In this document: piece by piece, positions 1 to 4,920 of the stretch
Position numbering within the stretch: the stretch's first letter is position 1
Layout of the letters: every line of letters starts with the position of its first letter
Source: Hyphomicrobiales bacterium
GTDB lineage: Bacteria > Pseudomonadota > Alphaproteobacteria > Rhizobiales > Beijerinckiaceae
Direction of reading: 5' to 3'
Length of the DNA stretch: 6,182 nt
Assembly: GCA_028290085.1 (NCBI GenBank)
Contig: JAQGKN010000499.1
Location: 1-6,182 of the forward strand
Translations under genes and position numbers: made by a program
The notes under the pieces: generated by a model
The model's input: the letters and a program-made list of their open reading frames with translations, nothing else
Databases searched by the model: none
Told to the model about the DNA's origin: nothing

Positions 1-122
1 TCTGTCAGGATGAACCCGGGGACGGCGTCACGCATTTGGCAGGCCTGTCCGTTCTGGTGTAAGCCAGCGGCAACCTCCTCGCGACCGCCGGGCTCGCGCA
101 GGGCCGCCATGCAGAGAGATCA
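1..122 (+). other. Region upstream of dxs; possible tail of a preceding gene
   Basis: The dxs frame is open from the window edge to a TAA at 60-62 and could be the last 19 codons of an upstream gene. A second plus frame stops at TGA 11-13. In Hyphomicrobiales xseB often precedes dxs, but neither tail resembles the XseB C-terminus I know, so no identity is given. A weak promoter-like pair is present: TTGGCA at 36-41 and TAAGCC at 60-65, spacing 18, with a poor -10. The purine run AGAGAG at 113-118, four bases before the dxs GTG, is the likely ribosome binding site. The stop at 60-62 and the absence of ATG, GTG or TTG in the dxs frame from there to 123 limit the dxs N-terminus. Confidence 0.3.
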
Positions 123-2060
123 GTGCAAGACACGTCGAAAACTCCCCTCCTCGACAGGATGTCCTCGCCAGAGGATCTCCGCCGCCTGCCGGAATCCGAC
201 CTGCGTGCGGTGGCTGACGAACTCCGGGCCGAGACCATCGATGCCGTATCCGTAACTGGAGGCCATCTGGGCGCGGGGCTCGGTGTGGTCGAGCTGACGG
301 TTGCCATTCATCATGTCTTCGACACGCCGCGCGATCGCCTGATCTGGGACGTCGGACATCAGGCCTATCCGCACAAGATCCTGACAGGACGGCGGGACCG
401 GATTCGCACGCTGCGCCAGGCACATGGGCTCTCCGGCTTCACCAAGCGCACCGAAAGCGAATACGACCCCTTCGGTGCCGCCCATTCCTCGACCTCCATT
501 TCGGCTGGCCTCGGCATGGCGGTCGCCCGCGATCTCTCGGGTGGCCACAACAATGTGATCGCGGTCATCGGCGACGGCGCCATGTCTGCCGGGATGGCCT
601 ATGAGGCGATGAACAATGCGGGCGCAATGCATTCGCGGCTCATCGTCATTCTGAATGACAACGACATGTCGATTGCCCCACCTGTGGGCGCCATGTCCGC
701 CTATCTCGCCCGACTCGGCTCAGGACGCACCTATCTGAAACTGCGTGATGTCGGCAAGCAGTTGACCCGCCGCATGCCGGCGCGGCTCGATCGGGCCATC
801 ACGCGCGCCGTCGAGCACGCGCGCGGCTATGTCACCGGCGGCACGTTGTTCGAAGAACTCGGCTTCTATTATGTCGGGCCCATCGACGGGCATAATCTCG
901 ACCATCTGCTGCCCGTGCTGAAGAACGTGCGCGATGCCAATGTCGGCGGCCCCGTGTTGATCCACGTCGTGACACAGAAGGGCAAGGGCTATCCGCCCGC
1001 CGAGGCGTCCGACGACAAATATCACGGCGTCAACACGTTCGACGTGGTGACGGGCGCGCAGGCCAAGCCGAAGGCCAATGCGCCCGCCTACACGCGCGTT
1101 TTCGCCGAAAGCCTGATGAAGGAGGCCGAGCGCGACGACAAGATCGTTGCGATCACCGCCGCCATGCCCTCGGGCACCGGGCTCGATCTCTTCGCGCAGA
1201 AATTTCCCACCCGCAGTTTCGATGTCGGCATTGCCGAGCAGCATGCGGTGACCTTCGCGGCAGGCCTTGCGACAGAAGGCTACAAGCCATTCTGCGCGAT
1301 CTACTCGACGTTCCTGCAACGCGCCTATGATCAGGTCGTGCATGATGTCGCGATCCAGAAATTGCCGGTGCGCTTCGCGATCGATCGCGCGGGGCTCGTG
1401 GGTGCCGATGGCGCGACTCATGCGGGCTCGTTCGATATCGCTTATCTTGGCTGCCTGCCCGACATGACGATCATGGCGGCAGCTGATGAGGCGGAGCTTG
1501 TGCACATGGTCGCGACCGCCGTCGCCTATGACGATGGCCCCATCGCCTTCCGCTACCCGCGCGGCGAAGGCGTCGGCATCGAAATGCCGGAATTCGGCGT
1601 GCCGCTCGAAATCGGACGCGGGCGCATCATGCGCGAAGGCACGCGCATCGCCTTGCTTTCGCTGGGCACGCGCCTCGCGGAAGCCCTCAAGGCGGCTGAA
1701 AATCTCGCGGCCTATGGCTTGTCGACGACGGTGGCCGACGCGCGATTTGCGAAGCCGCTGGATCGCGCGCTCGTCCGCAAGCTCGCTGCGCATCACGAGG
1801 TTCTCGTGACTATCGAGGAAGGATCTTCGGGCGGCTTCGGCTCGATGGTGCTGCAGGCGCTGAGCGACGACGGCGCGCTCGACGGGCGTGGCCGCACGCC
1901 GCTGAAGGTGCGCACCATGGTTATGCCGGATGTGTTTCTCGACCAGGACAAGCCCGACCGGCTCTACGCGCAGGCGGGTCTCGACGCCAAGGCCATCGTC
2001 GCCAAAGTGCTGGAAATGCTGGGGCGGAGCGAAGAAGCGGCGAAGTCGCTGATCGCCTGA
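123..2060 (+). CDS. dxs: 1-deoxy-D-xylulose-5-phosphate synthase (Dxs)
   Basis: This cytosolic, thiamine diphosphate (TPP)-dependent enzyme condenses pyruvate with D-glyceraldehyde 3-phosphate to give DXP and CO2, the entry step of the MEP isoprenoid pathway. At 645 aa it is full length for the family (about 620-645). Visible signatures are: the N-terminal TPLLD segment (7-11); VTGGHLG with the active-site His at 48; the TPP/Mg motif GDG at 150-152 ending in NDND at 178-181; the pyrimidine-domain motif [15 protein letters not shown] with Glu372 (E. coli Glu370 equivalent); [12 protein letters not shown] with His433 (E. coli His431); and FRYPRG with Arg480. A C-terminal transketolase domain follows, containing [11 protein letters not shown]. 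The GTG at 123 is the first possible start after an in-frame stop and keeps the TPLLD segment; ATG 159 would remove it. AGAGAG lies four bases upstream. The gene converges stop-to-stop with a small minus-strand gene. It appears intact. Confidence 0.98.
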   Translation: MQDTSKTPLLDRMSSPEDLRRLPESDLRAVADELRAETIDAVSVTGGHLGAGLGVVELTVAIHHVFDTPRDRLIWDVGHQAYPHKILTGRRDRIRTLRQAHGLSGFTKRTESEYDPFGAAHSSTSISAGLGMAVARDLSGGHNNVIAVIGDGAMSAGMAYEAMNNAGAMHSRLIVILNDNDMSIAPPVGAMSAYLARLGSGRTYLKLRDVGKQLTRRMPARLDRAITRAVEHARGYVTGGTLFEELGFYYVGPIDGHNLDHLLPVLKNVRDANVGGPVLIHVVTQKGKGYPPAEASDDKYHGVNTFDVVTGAQAKPKANAPAYTRVFAESLMKEAERDDKIVAITAAMPSGTGLDLFAQKFPTRSFDVGIAEQHAVTFAAGLATEGYKPFCAIYSTFLQRAYDQVVHDVAIQKLPVRFAIDRAGLVGADGATHAGSFDIAYLGCLPDMTIMAAADEAELVHMVATAVAYDDGPIAFRYPRGEGVGIEMPEFGVPLEIGRGRIMREGTRIALLSLGTRLAEALKAAENLAAYGLSTTVADARFAKPLDRALVRKLAAHHEVLVTIEEGSSGGFGSMVLQALSDDGALDGRGRTPLKVRTMVMPDVFLDQDKPDRLYAQAGLDAKAIVAKVLEMLGRSEEAAKSLIA

Positions 2061-2082
2061 TTATTTATAGATCAGGCTGATC
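2051..2082. terminator. Inverted repeat spanning both convergent stop codons
   Basis: GCCTGAT at 2055-2061 pairs perfectly with ATCAGGC at 2071-2077 around a nine-base AT-rich loop (2062-2070). Beyond a one-base bulge at T2078, GATC 2051-2054 pairs with GATC 2079-2082, giving 11 bp of stem. The dxs TGA (2058-2060) is inside the left arm; the TAA of the opposing gene (2061-2063 on the minus strand) straddles arm and loop. The element reads the same from either side, which suits a shared bidirectional 3'-end hairpin. No T-run follows on either strand, so it does not meet the classical intrinsic terminator pattern. It could instead protect 3' ends from exonucleases or be fortuitous. Confidence 0.45.
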
Positions 2083-2303
2083 GTGCTGAGTGTCGGCGCG
2101 TTGGGCACAGCGTCCCGCGCCACCTGCCCGACTTGCGTGTTCCGGGTTTGCAGGCGCGTGGTGACCCGGCTGAGGCTCTGTTTGGCTTGCGCTCCGTTGA
2201 CGATTGTCACACCCACCCTGAGGCTCGCGGAGATGTCTCCCGCGACCGCTTGCGCGGAATGGCTGACAAGCGCCAAGAACAATGCAGCAGCAACATTTCG
2301 CAC
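2061..2303 (-). CDS. Small hypothetical secreted (probably periplasmic) protein
   Basis: I do not recognise this family. From GTG 2303 the product is 80 aa and opens with a textbook Sec signal peptide, MRNVAAALFLALVSHSAQA: one Arg, a hydrophobic core, then A-Q-A as signal peptidase I site. The mature part would be about 61 residues with no cysteine. It begins VAGDISASLRVGVTIVNG, an alternating pattern like the first beta strand of secreted pilin or spore-coat-U-type domains (weak inference), followed by a Thr/Gln/Arg-rich stretch and the end ISLIYK. GTG 2303 has AGGTG shortly upstream; the longer alternative from GTG 2324 (87 aa) has no visible ribosome binding site and a less typical signal peptide. 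The stop abuts the dxs stop with no gap, an orientation unlike the rest of the window. The signal peptide with a clean cleavage site argues for a real gene, but the short length leaves doubt. Confidence 0.55.
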   Translation of the reverse strand: MRNVAAALFLALVSHSAQAVAGDISASLRVGVTIVNGAQAKQSLSRVTTRLQTRNTQVGQVARDAVPNAPTLSTISLIYK

Positions 2304-2324
2304 GAGCACCTGCCACGGGCCCAC

Positions 2325-2741
2325 CAGCGAGCCATGGTTTAGGATAGATTAAGAAGCCGTCCGCCTTCAATGCTGCGGGGTGCCGCGAACAGGTTTTCGA
2401 GATCCTTGCTGAAGCAACGTCGTAAACGGGCGATCACGAATATTGGCTTCGTGCCGTCATGCTTGGGCACTGCTGCTTGGCAGAGGCCAACAGCGTGGAT
2501 AGGCTGCTGGGGATTTCCGGGGGGAAAACCATAATCAAAGCCAAAACTTTCTTTTGCGGCCCGGGGGTATGGGCATTTCAACGCCGCCGGATATGACCAG
2601 ATCGTCGCGAAAATGCTGCCGTCAATCATCAAGCTTGTCCACTAGGATCCAGTACAATCTTGCGCCTGCTGTATAGCCGCGTCGTTTCCCTCCTTGCGAC
2701 GACATAGCAGATTGGATGAACCAAGGTTACCTGTCTGGGCA
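2325..2741. other. Spacer between the small minus-strand gene and the tlyA leader
   Basis: No convincing gene is visible here. By eye 2341-2700 is about 55% G+C, and 2521-2580 only about 48%, against 60-72% in coding lines I counted in tlyA and the RlmD-like gene. A minus-strand open frame of 97 codons (2632 to 2339) shows no recognisable domain over most of its length. Its C-terminal part contains IARLRRCFSKDLENL, which loosely recalls the basic R-R-L-x-K-D-x-E segment near the end of IS5-family transposases. I saw no terminal inverted repeats or target duplication, so a decayed insertion is only a possibility. The closing stretch contains a small inverted repeat, GTCGT 2681-2685 with ACGAC 2699-2703. 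I could not find a strong promoter for tlyA. Confidence 0.4.
2341..2370 (-). promoter_or_regulatory. Candidate promoter for the small secreted-protein gene
   Basis: Read on the minus strand, TTGAAG (2370-2365) and TATCCT (2346-2341) are separated by 18 bases, each matching the sigma-70 consensus at four of six positions. Transcription would begin near 2333-2335, leaving a leader of about 30 bases before GTG 2303, which contains AGGTG. The geometry is right but the hexamers are only moderate, and such matches are commoner in this AT-richer stretch. Confidence 0.3.
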
Positions 2742-2771
2742 GTCGAGCACAGGCGACTCGCCTGCCTCGAC
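2742..2771 (+). promoter_or_regulatory. Leader hairpin 1 upstream of tlyA (15-bp palindrome inside a longer stem)
   Basis: CAGGCGA (2750-2756), C, TCGCCTG (2758-2764) is a perfect palindrome around one central base. It is extended by GTCGAG (2742-2747) pairing with CTCGAC (2766-2771), across a small internal loop of CA (2748-2749) against C (2765). Folded as RNA this gives two 6-bp helices and a three-base loop. As DNA the palindrome could be a dimeric repressor site. It has no following T-run, so it is not a standard terminator. Which role applies is unknown. Confidence 0.45.
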
Positions 2772-2773
2772 GT

Positions 2774-2802
2774 GCTATGGCGCTGCTTTCCTCAGCCATA
2801 GC
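2774..2802 (+). promoter_or_regulatory. Leader hairpin 2, immediately before the tlyA start
   Basis: GCTATGGC (2774-2781) and GCCATAGC (2795-2802) form a perfect 8-bp stem with a 13-base loop. The stem starts two bases after hairpin 1 and ends 12 bases before ATG 2815, where a ribosome would bind; 2803-2814 has no purine-rich ribosome binding sequence. AGCAC (2746-2750) can also pair with GTGCT (2772-2776), which would break hairpin 1 and the base of hairpin 2. Mutually exclusive folds are therefore possible. The pairing is seen directly; any control of tlyA is inference. Confidence 0.45.
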
Positions 2803-2814
2803 GATCCCAAAACC

Positions 2815-3561
2815 ATGCGTCAGCGCGCCGATGTCCTACTCATCGAACGCGGCTTGTTCCCAAGCCGTGCGAAGGCGCGCGAGGCTATCGAGGCCGGACT
2901 GGTGCAGGCTGGCGGCATCGTGGTGCGCAAACCGTCCGACATGCTGGAGCCCGGCGCGGAGGTTTCGGCGCAGGCGGCCTATGAATGGGTGTCACGCGGC
3001 GGGCTTAAGCTCGTGGCCGGGCTCGACCATTTCGGAATAGATCCCATAGGGCTCACCTGCCTCGATGTGGGCGCCTCGACCGGCGGCTTTACCCATGTGC
3101 TGGTGGAACGCGGTGCGACACGGGTCTACGCCGTCGATGTCGGCCAGGGCCAGCTGCACCGGCGGCTTGTGACCCATCCGCGCGTGGTGGCCATGGAAAA
3201 GACCGACGCGCGTGGTCTGACGGAGGCTGAAATCCCGTTTCCGCCTCACCTGATCGTCTGCGACGCCAGTTTCATCTCGCTCAAGCTCGTCCTGCCGAAA
3301 GCTCTCGCGCTGGCCGCGCCGGGCGCCCGGCTGATCGCGCTGGTGAAGCCGCAATTTGAAGCCGGGCGGGCGGCGGTGAAGAAAGGGGTCGTGCGCGACC
3401 CCGGAATTCATGCGACGGTTTGTCTCGACATCCAGACGTGGCTCACGTCTCGAGGCTGGAAAGTGCTAGGCCTCGTGCCCTCCCCCATCACAGGCGGAGA
3501 CGGCAATGTAGAATTTCTGATCGGCGCGCAAAAGCCCGCCACTGCAACGGATATTGAATGA
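2815..3561 (+). CDS. tlyA: TlyA-family rRNA (cytidine-2'-O)-methyltransferase
   Basis: TlyA enzymes 2'-O-methylate cytidines in helix 69 of 23S rRNA and, in some members, helix 44 of 16S rRNA, using S-adenosylmethionine; the old label haemolysin is a misnomer. From ATG 2815 the product is 248 aa, within the family range. An S4 RNA-binding domain (about 1-55, MRQRADVLLIERG) is followed by the linker YEWV (56-59) and an FtsJ-like Rossmann methyltransferase with SAM motif LDVGASTGGFT (83-93). Lys65, Asp150 (VCDASFISL), Lys178 (ALVKPQFE) and Glu233 (NVEFLI) match, with nearly identical spacing, the K-D-K-E tetrad of Mycobacterium tuberculosis TlyA. The frame is open back to ATG 2716, but the additional 33 residues have no family counterpart and cover two hairpins, so I reject that start. 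The stop overlaps the next gene by ATGA, implying translational coupling. Which of the two rRNA targets it modifies cannot be decided here. Confidence 0.95.
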   Translation: MRQRADVLLIERGLFPSRAKAREAIEAGLVQAGGIVVRKPSDMLEPGAEVSAQAAYEWVSRGGLKLVAGLDHFGIDPIGLTCLDVGASTGGFTHVLVERGATRVYAVDVGQGQLHRRLVTHPRVVAMEKTDARGLTEAEIPFPPHLIVCDASFISLKLVLPKALALAAPGARLIALVKPQFEAGRAAVKKGVVRDPGIHATVCLDIQTWLTSRGWKVLGLVPSPITGGDGNVEFLIGAQKPATATDIE

Positions 3562-4856
3562 CGCGGCTCGACCTCAACACGGAACTCACGATCTCGCGGC
3601 TCGGCCAGCGCGGCGAAGGCCTCGCGCGGTTCGACGGCGGCATGATCGCCGTGCCCTACGCCCTGCCCGGCGAAACCATTCTGGCCGAGGTCGATGGCGA
3701 CCGCGCGAAACTCGTCGAGGTCCGCGTGCCGAGCCCCGACAGGGTTGCAGCCTTCTGCCCGGTCTATGGCATCTGCGGCGGCTGCGCCGTGCAGACGCTG
3801 GCCCCCGAACCCTATGCGGAGTGGAAGCGCGGCCTCGTCGTGGATGCGCTGAAGCGCGCCAAGTTTGACGCGCCCGTCGCAGCGCTGGTCGATGCGCATG
3901 GCGAGGGACGCCGCCGCGCGACCTTCCATGCCCGTGTCGAGGAAGATGCGGGCGGGCGCAAGCGCATTGAACTCGGCTTCATGCAGGCGCGAGCCCATCG
4001 CATCGTGCCCATTGCGGCCTGCCCGATCCTCAGTCCCGGCATGGCAGGCGCCATCGACGCGGCGCACGCGGCAGCCACCGTGCTGATTCCGCTGGATAAG
4101 CCGCTCGACATCGTCGTGACCTCGACGCTGGAGGGTCTCGACGTCGACCTGCGCGGCACGGGCACACTCGATTTCGGCTACATGCAGGCCCTCATCACTG
4201 TCGCGGGCCGCTTCGATCTCGCGCGTATTTCCAATCACGGCATCACCATCATCGAGCGCCGTCCGCCGCTGGTGCGGATGGGCCGCTGCATGGTCGCGCC
4301 GCCGCCGGGCGGCTTCTTGCAGGCGACGGCCGCCGGTGAAGAGGCGATCTTCGGGCTCATCAGCGAGGCCGTGCAGGGCGCGAGCAAGATTGCCGATCTC
4401 TTCGCGGGATCCGGCACTTTCGCGCTGCGTCTCGCCGAGCGCGCCACCGTTCATGCGGTGGAAGGCGACAAGGGCGCCACCATCGCCCTGGCACGCGGCG
4501 CCGGCGGTGCCACGGGCCTGCGCGGCGTGAGCGTCGAGACACGCGACCTATTCCAGCGTCCGCTGGCGGGCGGCGAATTGACGAAATACGACGCCGTCGT
4601 GTTCGATCCGCCGCGTGCGGGTGCCGAGGAACAGGCGCGCGCGCTCGCCGTGTCGCAGGTGCCGCTGATTGTCGGTGTCTCCTGCAATCTGCAGAGTTTT
4701 ACGCGCGATGCGCGGATCCTCGCCGATGGCGGCTATGTGCTCGAGCAGGTCACGCCCATCGACCAGTTCCGCCATTCCGCGCATGTCGAGCTGGTCGGCA
4801 CGTTCCGCCGTCCGCCTGCTCCCAAACCCAAGCGCCGCGGACGTCTGCTCGGCTGA
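3558..4856 (+). CDS. rlmD: TrmA/RlmD-family RNA uracil-C5 methyltransferase
   Basis: This SAM-dependent enzyme converts a uridine in RNA to 5-methyluridine; the closest characterised relative is RlmD (RumA), which acts at U1939 of 23S rRNA. The 432-aa product has an N-terminal TRAM RNA-binding domain (about 8-58), then Cys67, Cys73 and Cys76 in CPVYGICGGC plus Cys155 (AACPIL), the four ligands of the RlmD-type [4Fe-4S] cluster. The methyltransferase domain contains GGFLQA (251-256), SAM motif DLFAGSGTFAL (280-290), DPPRAG (350-355), the catalytic nucleophile Cys376 in VSCNLQSF, and the general base Glu411 in HVELVGTF. The C-terminus is a short basic tail. ATG 3558 overlaps the tlyA stop by four bases, so both are probably translated from one mRNA. 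The cluster ligands exclude TrmA, but the exact uridine (RlmD-like, RlmC-like or dual) is not fixed by sequence, so the symbol is a best match. Confidence 0.9.
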   Translation: MTRLDLNTELTISRLGQRGEGLARFDGGMIAVPYALPGETILAEVDGDRAKLVEVRVPSPDRVAAFCPVYGICGGCAVQTLAPEPYAEWKRGLVVDALKRAKFDAPVAALVDAHGEGRRRATFHARVEEDAGGRKRIELGFMQARAHRIVPIAACPILSPGMAGAIDAAHAAATVLIPLDKPLDIVVTSTLEGLDVDLRGTGTLDFGYMQALITVAGRFDLARISNHGITIIERRPPLVRMGRCMVAPPPGGFLQATAAGEEAIFGLISEAVQGASKIADLFAGSGTFALRLAERATVHAVEGDKGATIALARGAGGATGLRGVSVETRDLFQRPLAGGELTKYDAVVFDPPRAGAEEQARALAVSQVPLIVGVSCNLQSFTRDARILADGGYVLEQVTPIDQFRHSAHVELVGTFRRPPAPKPKRRGRLLG

Positions 4857-4864
4857 GCGCCGGG

Positions 4865-4893
4865 CTCGACCCGCGCGCGTCTTGCGCTATATG
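4865..4893 (+). promoter_or_regulatory. Sigma-70-type promoter of the FAD-dehydrogenase gene
   Basis: CTCGAC (4865-4870) and TATATG (4888-4893) are separated by exactly 17 bases; shifted one base, the -10 reads CTATAT (4887-4892). This closely fits the alphaproteobacterial CTTGAC-N17-CTATAT promoter, with one mismatch in the -35. Transcription should start near 4899-4901, giving a leader of about 20 bases to ATG 4921. The -10 begins 31 bases after the preceding stop, in a 64-bp gap, so the downstream gene is probably its own transcription unit. Confidence 0.6.
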
Positions 4894-4920
4894 TCACCTA
4901 CATTCCAACCAGAGCCGACC

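Noticed and set aside
10..255. Plus-strand open frame overlapping the dxs start
   Set aside because: It is out of frame with dxs, has no recognisable motif and an Arg/Ser/Pro-rich composition typical of GC-rich shadow frames.
720..1796. Long minus-strand open frame of 358 codons inside dxs
   Set aside because: It lies wholly antisense to a fully conserved gene, is rich in Arg, His, Gly and Ala, and shows no domain; long antisense frames are expected at this G+C.
2083..2352. Plus-strand open frames opposite the small secreted-protein gene
   Set aside because: They have no signal peptide or motif and odd Cys/Thr/Arg content; the minus-strand reading is far more protein-like.
2338..2352. CtrA-like site, TTTA-N7-TTAA
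   Set aside because: One half-site is imperfect, and such matches occur by chance in this AT-richer stretch.
2527..2537. Short stem-loop-like stretch TTTCC/GGAAA as a terminator
   Set aside because: The stem is only a few base pairs around a G-run with almost no loop, and no T-run follows.
2631..2651. HindIII and BamHI sites close together, resembling a cloning polylinker
   Set aside because: The bases between and around them do not match a polylinker I know; two six-base sites this close can occur by chance.
3408..4454. Long minus-strand open frame of 348 codons across tlyA and the RlmD-like gene
   Set aside because: It is antisense to two well-supported genes, with low-complexity shadow composition and no motif.
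4855..4875. Imperfect palindrome around CGGGCTCGACCCG as a terminator after the RlmD-like gene
   Set aside because: Only a 4-bp CGGG/CCCG stem forms, no T-run follows, and the sequence is better explained as containing the -35 promoter element.
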